Shown here: positions 38,153-47,633 of the stretch, piece after piece
Layout: every line of letters starts with the position of its first letter
Numbering within the stretch: the stretch's first letter is position 1
DNA from: Eretmocerus hayati
Taxonomy: Eukaryota > Arthropoda > Insecta > Hymenoptera > Aphelinidae
Assembly (NCBI GenBank): GCA_029851415.1
Contig: CM056742.1
Location: 64,056,454-64,120,453 of the forward strand
Length of the DNA: 64,000 nt
Direction of reading: 5' to 3'
Position numbers and translations under genes: made by a program
Notes under the pieces: model-generated
Told to the model about the DNA's origin: nothing
What the model saw: only the letters and a program-made list of their open reading frames with translations
The model's database searches: none

Positions 38153-39265
38153 TAGTTCGCCTCGAGAACACGCAGTGGATCGACCATCAGCCGCTTCTGA
38201 CAATATATCATCAAGAGTGAGCTGGCTCTACGTCGATTTTCGTCATTCATTACTGTATTCTGAGTTCTCAAATATCATCCAAACTTCCATTATATAGTTT
38301 TTCAGGGTATCTCGAACCTCAACCAGTCAAAGAAATCGACTTACGCTCCCGGATGAGTACAGGAGGCTCACTCAAAGTCTTTATATTTTCGTTCTGTCCA
38401 AAACAACCTCGTCGGAATTCTCCTTGGAAAATAGCAATGGTTACCATAATCGGCTCCAGAAAATAGAGCCTCGAGGATGAGCTTTCTGCATGTCCATCCA
38501 CGTAGGTCAATACAGTATTTGGAGTTCTCAAATATGACTCAAATTCACTCCATACAGTATTCCGCCGTATCTTACGAGGTCCCGATCAACAAATGAGACT
38601 TTGTCGCGAATCAGTAATAGATTGCCTCGAGAACACGCAGTAGATCGACCATCAGCCGTTCTACACAATATAGCTTCGAGAGTGAGCTTGCTTTACGCAG
38701 ATCCCCGTAACGCCATGATGAATTCGCTATTCTCAAATATCATTCAAACTTCCATTGAACAGTATTCGATGGTATCTTTGGCCCCAACCAGGCAACGAAA
38801 TCGACTTAGGCTCAAGGATGAGCACAGGAGGTGCACTTATGTCTTCATAGTTTCGTTCTGTCCAAAACAACTCCGTCGGAATCCTTCTTGGAAAGTAACA
38901 GTTGTTACCTCAAGCGGCTCCAGAGAATGGAGCCTCCAGGATGAGCTTTCTCCATGTCCGTCCCCGCAGCTCAATACAGTATTTGGACGTCTCAAAATGA
39001 CTTCAACACTCATCATAAGTATTCCGCCGTATCTTTAAAGGCCCTGACTGGCGAATGAGACCTCATAACGAATTAGTCATAGATCGCCTCGAGTTCACGC
39101 AGTCAATCAATAATCAGTTGCTTCAGACAGTTTAGCCTCGAGAATGAGCTGGCTTTACGCCAATCTTCGTAACTCAATATTGTCTCCGGAATACTGTATT
39201 CGCGACTCAAAATGATTCTGACTTGCGAATCACGAAAGAGCGCAAGGGGTGTACTGAAAAATTTC

Positions 39266-40275
39266 TTCGCATGATTGATGACAGATTATACTCTCTATGC
39301 AGGGACAAATGAATAAAATAGGCAAAGATGAGTGGGGTATCAATCTTCAGCTCCTGGATACTTTGATCTAAATCGTATTACTCTCCGCGATGATCGTCAT
39401 ATGTAAATGATATCGCGGAAGGATAATGACCGTTTCTAAGAAGGAGACATTCTTGTCACACTCTGTAAAGGATCTGATTTCTGCCATTCTTGATGAGCTG
39501 AAATTCTCGTTCGAGGGTCTGGGATATCCGGAGATATTCCGTGGAGCGTCCCTATGCAGTTTAGTGAAGACCCTCGATTTGTTTTCGTCCAAGAAAGTTG
39601 AGGACAAACCTCATTCACAGCCTTCTTGATGTACCGTTCCTGTTATTGAATCGACTCTCATATAGAGTTCCACCGTGCCCGGCGAATGCAAAAAACACAA
39701 TGAGTCAGACTCGTTGTTCAAAGAACATGCATGATTCCATCTCAGGTTTGCGTGGTCCCTTCAATTCACCATCACCGCAAGGTGACCAAAATAATCCATC
39801 TCGGATCGTTGCCACCATGCACTACTGGAGACGATGGACTCAAACACTGCTCTTCGCTTCATGTCAAGGTTTCCCGTCTACTTCAGTGGCGAGAAATTTC
39901 AATCACAGCTCGACACATCGTCATACAGTATTCCAGACATTCGTTCTGTAAATTAGTCGAGAGAATCAATTGCGATGAAGAGGTTCCTTCATCGCCGACG
40001 TAAACAGCTCAATTCAGTCTTCATAGTCCAATTTCGACACTCAATTGAACATTGTCTCACAGTATCTGGGAGTGGATCAAAAAGTATCGTGAAGAAAATG
40101 AACATTACCGGTTACGATTTTGCATGTGCTTCGTTGCACGGGTTTGGAGATTAATGTACTAAGTTGATTAAAACAATTGAGATCAAGGATACCCCAACGA
40201 GAAATATGGATTAGATAACGTCTCTGTTGTCAATCAATGGAGAGTGTTCAAAAAGTACGCTGTATATACTTGTTT
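39266..40275. other. Right shoulder of the inserted block, no gene recognised
   Basis: Non-satellite sequence. A plus-strand frame at 39,426-39,629 and overlapping frames at 39,598-40,003 look moderately protein-like in composition but contain no motif I recognise. One copy of the satellite box catacagtattcc occurs at about 39,924, so part of this shoulder may be very diverged satellite. Confidence 0.35.
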
Positions 40276-40397
40276 TATTGAACACGTGTTCAATAGTAAC
40301 GGTGCACGTACAGATTTATTGAACACGTGTTCAATAGTACGCAAAAGTGTTCAATAGTCACGGTAGGATGGAAAATGGGTGTTCAATAGTCACGATC

Positions 40398-40398
<1 letters not shown>
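40276..40398 (-). repeat. Right-end boxes and 20-bp palindromes
   Basis: The palindrome TATTGAACACGTGTTCAATA occurs at 40,276-40,295 and 40,317-40,336. The complement of CGTGACTATTGAACAC occurs at 40,347-40,362 and 40,379-40,394. All share the half-site TATTGAACAC, so six half-sites crowd into 120 bp next to the TA tract. The orientation is inverted relative to the left end. Confidence 0.85.

Positions 40399-40399
<1 letters not shown>

Positions 40400-40433
<34 letters not shown>
40400..40433. repeat. (TA)n tract at right insertion junction
   Basis: A pure TA run of about 34 bp, the counterpart of 18,950-18,980. Beyond it the sequence is LTR again. Confidence 0.9.
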
Positions 40434-40434
<1 letters not shown>

Positions 40435-41653
40435 TCGTCGCGGCAACGCTATACCTATATATGTACTCATCACGGCAATAATACCCACTCGCAGTCTGCC
40501 TAGGCAATCTCCTATATGCCCACACACATACATAATGACCGGTGGGTGTCGTCTGCATACCAAATTTTTCGCCCACCAGGCGATGTCCGGGTATCATCAG
40601 GGTCCCGGGTCGGCAAAGTGTGGTATAACCTACCCTGAGGTAGGTATACCCGTCGGCAGCGCCCTCGCGCCGGCAGCAACAACACGGCAGTGTGTCGTCT
40701 GCGCTAGCCCGCATGCATATCGTTTTCAGCGTCGTCGTGGCTCTCGAGATCACCCGGGTGTCTAGGTGTCATCGCGTGTGCTTGTCCGGGTGTGGGTAAC
40801 ACCCCTAGGTGCGTGCGCGATCGTGTGGATGTCGGCAGTGAGCTGGTGCATCTGGTGTACATGCAACAAAAGTTGCATGCCACCATAACCTTCAGCCAGC
40901 TGATCATAGAAATATAAGGGGCTATTTGCATATGGGGCAGCTGCCCGGATAGCAAATAGCCCGGTGGTGACTTTCCCAGGTGCAGGCATCATCGGCAAGG
41001 CTCCTGCATCGTCCCGTCGTCATCATCTCCTCGGCACCGCCCTGGCACACCCGAATCGGCAAAGGTGTGGTGGCTTCATGTGGCATGCAGGTGCGAAGTG
41101 CATACTCGTGATAGAACACTTATCATCGGGTGCACGGCTGTTGGAGGTGGGATATGGATGCAGCACGGTGCTTGCGGGCACCGGCTGTTACCATTTTCCA
41201 TCCCAAACACAGTATTTTAGTGCACAAGTGCAAATCGCGCCCGCCCTTACTCACCCGGGAGCAAGGGCCTCGGCAAAAACTCTTCGTGGCACGGGCCTCG
41301 GGCCCCTCCTGTGGTGCCGCGGGGTAGGTGTGCGTAGTGGTGGGCCCTGAAAGGGCGGAACCGCATCATGTTGCCCGGGTAGCCCGCCCTGGGCTTCACC
41401 AGTTGATGTCGTTGTGGAGATGACCACCAGCCTCCTAGAGGCTGGTGGTCGCGGCTAACTCAGGTGCAGGCCGGGTTGCCTGTCCCCAGGCATACCCGTA
41501 ATGACTCCTCTCCGCGGCATCGTCGTTGTCTCGATCTGCAGCACCTCGGAAAAAATACGTATTTTGCGTAAATACCTGTTTTTCCGAGGCTGCTGGCTCG
41601 AGGCACGACGAGAGAGATTTTCTTAATTCCCTCAAACGGCTGTGACGGTTTTA
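40434..41653 (-). repeat. 3' LTR, inner piece
   Basis: From about 40,625 (taacctaccctgaggtaggtatacccg) this follows the 5' LTR from 54,290 to 55,333, including cacccgggtgtctaggtgtcatcg and gtgacggtttta. The first 190 bp have no counterpart in the 5' LTR, which appears to have lost its middle. At the inner edge the 3' LTR reads ttttatctctcgg where the 5' LTR reads ttttaccgtcaca, so the expected CGTCACA end is missing. I see no clear polypurine tract next to it. Confidence 0.75.
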
Positions 41654-43492
41654 TCTCTCGGGGTCCCTACACTGGTGCGCGGCAATTCTCCCCGAGACGG
41701 GCCCCATCTGGTGCTGGAACCACCTTCCCTCGGCAATGTGTCCACCGGTGGCCTCTCCAGCGGTACTCCCCGAACCAATTGCCTTGGCCCTAACTCCTCG
41801 ATTTCAATCTCCTGATAAGGTGGAGGCCCTCCCTCGTAGTCATCGGCAGTCAGCTGTCCTCGGGGGTTATGTGGCTTGAGCCGGTGACCAATATCATGGC
41901 GTAATCGAGTCAGGTTCTCCAAGGTAGCTCTTGGAGGTTGTTGGGAGCGAAGCTCTCCCCTCCACATAGGTGGCGAGATAGGTCGCAGCTCCATTTGGCG
42001 TCTTGGGGAGCGGCTCCGGGGCGTGGACGTGTCTGACCTGGTTCCCAAGGGGTGTGATGGACCCGCTGGCGACGCTGGTGGTGGTGATGAGCTGCGACTC
42101 GCCCTTTCAGGTTGATCAATCGGTGGACAGTCCGTCTCCCGGCATGGCACTGGGTCTCTGTACGCTGGAGGCGGGCTAGCCGATTTTACCAAGTCTTCGG
42201 GCGTGACCCGGTCTTTCTCAGGAATCCCATCTCCGGGGCCCAACTCCACGGACCAGTCCAGGATGGCGTCGGGGTCCGCCTCAGCTTGCTCGGAGTCCAA
42301 ACCCTCCCGTGATCGTACAGGAGAGGCTGCAGTGGTCTCCTCCGGGGGCGGAGTTGACTCGGTCTGGAGTGACCTATGAGGGGTCCGAGGGATAGCCCCT
42401 GGAGCCCCGTGGGCCGCCAACTCATCCTCGGAGAGAGCCTGCAGTTCTTCTCACGGTTCCGGTCCCTCGAAACGGACTCTCTCGGGTCGATGTTCGCTGC
42501 TGGCCTCACGAGCTGGTGGTGACCTCACTTTGCCCGTAGTGGCCCAAGCCAGGTCACGAGTGGGAAGGCCGTCCGCCCGTTCACCACTCGTCTCGGCACT
42601 ACTGGTCCCGTGGCAAGTTCTTCGGATGGGTGGCTGCCGCTGATCCCCTTCACCGCCACTTGAGCTGCCACAGAGCTAGCAGCGCCCTCACTGCGGGCAT
42701 GGGATGTAGGTGGGGGATCGCGAGGTGCTCGAGCGGCATTGGACTCGGAGTCGGGAGTAGAGCCTGCTGGTGGCGCAGTGGTTGGGCTGATAGTCAGTTG
42801 GCTCCCGCTAGTGGAAAACTTGCGGCGACTCGCCATAACCTCCACCCAGGTCGCCCATACCCGCAAGGTATCCGGCTGGTCGTCGGGGGTAGGCAAGTCT
42901 TGGAGACGGGGGAGGGGTAGCAGCCCCTAATCCCCACTCGTCATGGTTGCCGACTCCCAGAGACTCTCCGCCTCCATAAAATCCGCTGGAATGGGGAACA
43001 TCTCAAGAAAGTCCGGCTTGACTCCCTCGAGAGCCTCCCCAACCAGCGAGTTTGGCTGGTTCACGGCATGGGTGGCGTCGCACAGTGGGGCCAAGAAGTT
43101 CTTGGATAATTCGCCTTTACGTGAATTGGCAACCAATCCACATATGCGCAGACGGAGGAGGTTGTTTTCATCCATTCAAAAGTCTTCTGTTTACGCATAT
43201 GTCGATTGGTTGCAAATTCATGTAATGGCAAATTATTCAAGAACTCCTTGGCCCCACTGTGCGTCGGCCCCCTCTTCGAGGTCTATGACCAATTCCACCG
43301 AGTGGTCCTCGTCAATTCCTTCAGACTCACGGCCTTGTTGGTTGGGCTCTCCCACCTCAATTGCTGGGTTAACCACCGGAGCTGCTTCGGGTCACCCTCT
43401 CTGACTCTCGGCAAAATGGCGGTCCATCGGGACCTGAAACTTGCACAAGTCAGCAAGCGTGTTGTCATCCTCATGTTGAGATCCTGAAACAA
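41632..43492 (-). pseudogene. Third open region of the retrotransposon, proline-rich with PPxY motifs
   Basis: Three open segments (43,492-43,283, 43,175-42,525 with a break, and 42,420-41,632) lie downstream of integrase, where gypsy-like elements may carry an envelope gene. No signal peptide, membrane helix or glycosylation-rich ectodomain is seen. Instead the last 262-codon segment is rich in Pro, Ser, Arg and Glu and has PPPAY (residues 83-87, 42,160-42,174) and PPPY (residues 199-202, 41,815-41,826). Such PPxY motifs recruit NEDD4-type ubiquitin ligases in retroviral Gag proteins. A PPPAY also occurs in the gag region of this element. The last codons run into the LTR. Function is unknown; a gag-derived accessory protein is one possibility. 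Confidence 0.55.
43081..43261. repeat. Local inverted duplication with ~70-bp arms
   Basis: 43,081-43,150 is complementary to about 43,191-43,261 with roughly nine in ten positions matching, around a 40-bp loop. Both arms can be read as a short protein stretch with Leu-Ala-Pro-Leu-Cys, on opposite strands. The arms lie within the start of the third open region, so one arm is probably a recent copy of the other. Confidence 0.8.
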
Positions 43493-43562
43493 ACAGTAAC
43501 ATCAGACCCGTTATCGGTCCCATTGCGGCATGCAACACGGCATGCACCGTCACCAGGCAGAT

Positions 43563-44839
43563 TCATTTCCGGGGTGGGATCCAGCGCTTGACTTGAGAAA
43601 CGTGGGCCTCTGGCAGTTTCCTACCCATTTCCCCTTCTAACACGTGAACTAGCGGTGACTTTACGGCAATAACTTTGAATGGACCCTCGAACTTCGGCGC
43701 AAGCTTCCTGGAGAACTCATTCGCGGCATTAGACAGGAAGTGTTTTACGGCAAACCATATCGCCCACCCGAAATTCCGCGTGTCTCCGACCCTGATTGTA
43801 GTGTTTAGCCTGCTCCTCACGGGCTTTGTCGATGTTGAACTGTACTAGATCCCTCAACGCATCTATCTTTTTTATCCTACCAACCCACGCGGCCTCATCG
43901 ATTCTCTCGACATGATTCCTGGCAGTTAGCTCGCGAAGCAAGCTCTTGACAGGCTTCGGATTCCGACCATAATTCAAGAACGCAAGTGACACCTTGAGTG
44001 TCGACTGGACGGCAGTGCTCACGGCATGTCTGAACTCATGTACATGCAGGTCCCAATTGCGGTGATCGTCTTTCACAAACTGCGCAATCGTGGTCTTAAA
44101 ACCACGGTTTCCCCTCTCGACAGGGTTAGATTGGGGGGAGGGAGGGGGGTATACGCAATCTTTACCCCATACTCGGCCATCCTCTAGGCCAAGAGTTGGT
44201 TATCAAATTCCTTCCCATCATCCACGACCAGATAGTCTGGTGTTTCCCATCGGAACAAGACCAACTCTCCTACCCCAGCTAGAACCGACTTACCGTCTGC
44301 TTTACGCAGTGGTCAAGTCTCGATCATGCGCGTGAATAAGTCTCAAAGACTAGGAGGTATTTGAACCCCCTCTTACTCGGTGGGAATTCCATCAAATCGG
44401 CAGATACGACAACCCACGGTGCTTCCACAATGCGAGACCCCTTTAAGCCTTGTGGTCCAAGTTGAGAGACTTTATACATTTGGCATGCCTGGCACTGTTC
44501 GATGAATGATACCACATCGTGGTACAGTCCCGGCCAGGAGTATTCACGGGCGATTCGGTCATACGTTTTCTCTACACCCAAGTGTCCGGCCGAGGCGATG
44601 CAGTGGGCATCTTCCAGCACTCTCTTGCGCAGGGTCACTGGCACGACCAAACGCCATTTCTCGTGTGGCGAGGTTGTCGGGTACACTCGCCAATTTCTCC
44701 ACTCCTCCGGAGCAGCTCGTACTTCTTGCATTCTTTTCACGTGCCATGGGTCAGAATCGACTGACATCGCGGCAACTTCCAGCTCCTCGTCGGGCTCGGC
44801 ATCGGCAGGGTCATGCAGCCTAGAAAGGGCATCTGACAC
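43563..44839 (-). pseudogene. Integrase of the mdg1-like element, broken
   Basis: Two open segments. 44,839-44,324 holds the His-His-Cys-Cys zinc-binding domain (GHLGVEKTYDRI ... CQACQMYK) and the first catalytic Asp block (SADLMEF). 44,076-43,563, in two frames, carries the end of the catalytic core, a basic helix with RVGDMV, and the C-terminal domain ending KLPEAHVSQVKRW. The centre of the catalytic core between 44,324 and 44,076 is frameshifted. Integrase would insert the element's DNA into chromosomes. No chromodomain is seen. Confidence 0.8.
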
Positions 44840-45270
44840 CCTATGGAGCCACCCGAAGCGGTGGGAGATCTCGAAGTCCTACTGCTGGAGCTCAAGTGCC
44901 CAGCGAGCCGAACGACCGGTGGGTCTTTCAGACCCCTCAACCACTTTGGCGCACTGTGGTCTGTGATGACCTTGAAATGAGAACCCTCGACATAGGGTTG
45001 CATCTTCTCAATGGCCCACAAAACGGCCAAATTTTCACGTTCTGTGGCGGTAAAATTTCTCTCAGATTCCGTAAGTTTTCGGTTACAATAAAGGATGGGA
45101 TGCTCGCCATCCTCACTCTCTTGCGACAGCACAGCTCCCAGGCTATGCGCGCTCGCATCGGTCTGGATCGTAAAGACTTCTGAAAAACCAGGTCTCGACA
45201 ACACTGGAGCAGACGTTAACGCTTCTTTGAGCTTCTCAGAAGTCTCCTGTTGTCTAGGTCCCGAATTCAA
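44737..45270 (-). pseudogene. RNase H domain of the mdg1-like element
   Basis: Shows the usual order of Ty3/gypsy RNase H: FTIQTDAS with the first catalytic Asp, LGAVLSQ, YCNRKL, the ERENLAVLWAIEKM helix with the catalytic Glu, and ITDH. The frame then shifts at about 44,900, and the end of the domain (VSDALSRLHD) continues in the frame of the integrase segment starting at 44,839. RNase H removes the RNA strand during reverse transcription. Confidence 0.85.
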
Positions 45271-45273
45271 TGG

Positions 45274-45888
45274 CTAGTCTTTCTTGAGCAATTTTTGCAA
45301 CGGCACTCTTATTTCGGCATCATGTTCTATGAACTTGGAGTACCATCCCACCATGCCCAAGAACGGTCGGAGCTGTTTCAGATTTTTCGGAGGTGGGTGG
45401 TCCCGAACTGGAGCAATCTTTTCTGGACCAGGCCTCAGCCCCTCGGCATCAAGCAGAAAACCCAGATATCGGACCCGTTGGGAGCAAATTTTGCACTTTT
45501 TTCGATTGACTCGCAACCCAGCCCCAATTAAGCGCTCCATGACCAGTTTTACGTACTTACAATGATCGGCATAAGTGTCTGTCGCCACGATTATGTCATT
45601 CAAGTACCCGAAGACGAATGGCTCGAATTCAGGTCCGAATAATTGATCTTTAAGTCGCTGGGAGGTCGCTGGAGCATTGGTTAAGCCATAGGCCATGGAT
45701 CTGAATCTCCAGGCTCCAACGCCCGGCGACCCGAAACTAACGAAGTCCTTGCTGTCCTCGGACATTGGGATTTGTAAATACGCTTCCTTCAAGTCTATTT
45801 TCGAGATGTACTGGGACTCATGGTGCTTGTCCAGTATGGCATCCATATTCGGCAAGAGATAGGCATCTTTCTTAGTCACTTTGTTCAA
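45274..45888 (-). pseudogene. Reverse transcriptase of the mdg1-like element, catalytic residue changed
   Basis: 205 codons cover most of the palm and thumb: SKIDLKEAYLQI with the first catalytic Asp (residue 32), FRSMAYGLTNAP, the active-site strip YLND (residues 95-98), and KCKICSQRVRYLGF. The family normally has two adjacent Asp residues at the strip; here residue 97 is Asn (codon at 45,598-45,600). That single change should abolish polymerase activity. A stop at 45,913 separates this segment from the upstream protease segment, which carries the RT fingers. Confidence 0.9.
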
Positions 45889-45912
45889 ATCTCGGAAATC
45901 TATACAAAACCG

Positions 45913-47073
45913 TTAGGTTCCATCGCTTTCCCGGACCAAAATTGGTGCACTGCTCCAGGCACTCTTCAATGGTTCAATATAACTTACGTTAGCTAGTCGT
46001 TTCACCTCTTCCCGTGCTACCTCTAGCATGGCAGGGGCCATCCTTCGATACTTGTGCCTGATTGGAGTGGGGTCCGTGACCTCGATTCGATGCTCAGTCA
46101 ACGTAATCAACCCAAGGCTTTCCTCGGCAGCTTCGATCATATCCTCGACCATTTCCTCGAGGGCAACTTTTTCGCGTGGCTTTCCTACGGCCAATCCGGC
46201 ACACTCGGCATGAATCCGATTCTCAGGAGCCTGGTTCACCCCAATGAACTCCTTATGTTCTCCTTTCATGACTCTCCAGCGACCATCGGCATTCTCGGAG
46301 TCCGATTGCCAGGCTTCCATGAAATCTATGCCCAGGACCATGTCATGGTTGAGCTCTTTCACAACCTGCATCACTAGAGGTCCCGAGACTACGTCGATTT
46401 CCATATTCACTCTCAGTAACCCGACCGCCGGAGTCACACTTCTCCCAACCGCAGTTTTGAGGTAGCCAGTCTGTCCATAAATTCTCTTCTCGTGAAATTT
46501 TGAGACCTCAGGATCCACCATGGACACTTGGGTTCCAAGGTCATAGAGAGCGGCAGAAGACTGGCCACCAAGAACTACCTCAATGTAATTCCTCGGCACA
46601 GGCTTCAGCTTAGGCCCCTCGGCTGATTCCGGAGCAGTCCACGGCAAGACCTCGGCAACTACGCGACTTCCCGGATCCACGTGTTCGAATTGTCTATCCT
46701 CGAAGCTCCGAGCTTCGGTCACGCCGGCTTCTTCAGAGATTTCGGCGGTGGATTTAACCGCGTCATCCTTCATGAACTTCAGCCAGGCCCGGTGATTCTT
46801 GACTGCTTGGCTAGTTTCTCCAGTTCCCAGACATGTATTAATGTCTGGCTGGGTTTTCACTAGAGGTTGAGTCTCGGACTCCGGTAAGCCCGGGTTTTGC
46901 TCCGGGGCTGGTAGCTCTGGGACGCTCAAGTTCAACTCGTCGTCCACAGCAGCTTTCAAGGCCCCCAAGATGGAGAATTTCTTGGCTTCGCGTAAACCCA
47001 CAAGGAAATCGTCACACTTGGCTCCGGTATACACCTTCCGTATAATATCGGTGGTCTCGTCACCACGTTCCAC
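45913..47073 (-). pseudogene. Protease and start of RT
   Basis: A 386-codon open segment. Residues 1-160 are a linker rich in Glu and Pro. Residues 162-255 form an aspartic protease-like domain with ALYDLGTQ (Asp178) and VLGIDF (246-251). The usual D-S/T-G active-site triplet reads D-L-G, so catalysis is doubtful. Residues 327-386 are the leading part of RT (PIRHKYRRM, SAWSSAPI). The segment ends at a stop just before the FCIDFRDLN-type block. Confidence 0.8.
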
Positions 47074-47633
47074 TTCCTCCCAACGTTTGTTGGGGAATTT
47101 CTGGTCCAGTCACTTTCTCAAGAGGTCTTTAGTTCGCACAGCCCACGGTTTCTCAACTTTCAGCCCCGTCATACCTTAACAAAGGCGCTCAGGTACCTCT
47201 ACCCATGACGTCACCGGCTGTTCTTCCACCATATTTTCACATAGGCGCTCAGGTTCGCTAACCTCTGGTGTGTTCGACCGTTCTGCCACCGTACCTCTAC
47301 AAAGGCGCACAGGTTCGTTAACTCATGGTGTATAAGGTCGCTTCTCATCCACTTGGCCACTCACAAGGCTCTCGGATTCCTCAATCCGCTCTCGACTCTC
47401 CGACTGAACTTCAAAATTCCCACACGCGGCATTACTTCCTCTTTTCACATTTTCGACTCCTGGCAAGGCCTCGTCGAAGCCTCCAGGTTCCTCTCTCGCC
47501 GCCAAGTGCACGCTCATTTTGGCGGAGACGCAGTTATTGGGTTTTCCTGGGCCCCTGCTGGGCCGTTCCCTAAGTACTCCAGCTTGAACTTACAATCTGG
47601 TCACGTCTGTGCTGTCACTCCGAATGTACTGCA

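Larger units (their letters stand above)
20930..39265. repeat. Satellite array, ~465-bp unit
   Basis: Tandem repeats fill about 18.3 kb. The basic unit is about 462-467 bp, measured for example from 24,121 to 24,585, 25,052 and 25,514. Each unit is a dimer of two diverged halves of about 205 and 255 bp. Each half starts near the conserved phrase atacagtattcgg or atacagtattccg followed by cgtatctta or cggtatctta. The larger half carries cactcaaggtcttcatagtt and caacctcgtcagaatcctcc; the smaller carries cagtgatagattg and caccagccgtt. Edge units (20,930-21,500 and 38,700-39,265) are more diverged than central ones, as expected if homogenisation works mainly in the middle. The many open frames of 60-180 codons recur with the period and are not genes. 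Confidence 0.9.
18981..40399. mobile_element. 21.4-kb satellite-bearing block inserted in the 3' LTR
   Basis: This block separates two collinear pieces of one LTR and is flanked on both sides by (TA)n. Near its left end the box CGTGACTATTGAACAC occurs at 18,989-19,004 and 19,148-19,163. Near its right end the complement occurs at 40,347-40,362 and 40,379-40,394, plus two 20-bp palindromes built from the same half-site. The left copy at 19,144-19,163 and the right copy at 40,379-40,398 are a perfect 20-bp inverted pair. The interior is about 18 kb of tandem satellite with non-satellite shoulders of about 1.9 and 1.1 kb. No transposase, helicase, integrase or polymerase was recognised. It may be a large non-autonomous transposon or a satellite array introduced by another route. 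Confidence 0.65.

Noticed and set aside
20930..39265. CRISPR-like array
   Set aside because: Units are about 465 bp, spacers are as repetitive as the conserved boxes, and the setting is a eukaryotic mobile-element region.
40280..40340. Promoter E-box cluster
   Set aside because: CACGTG cores are present, but they are explained by the palindromic end boxes and no transcription unit follows.
41632..43492. Envelope gene of an errantivirus
   Set aside because: The position fits, but no signal peptide, membrane helix, furin-like site or Cys-rich ectodomain is visible.
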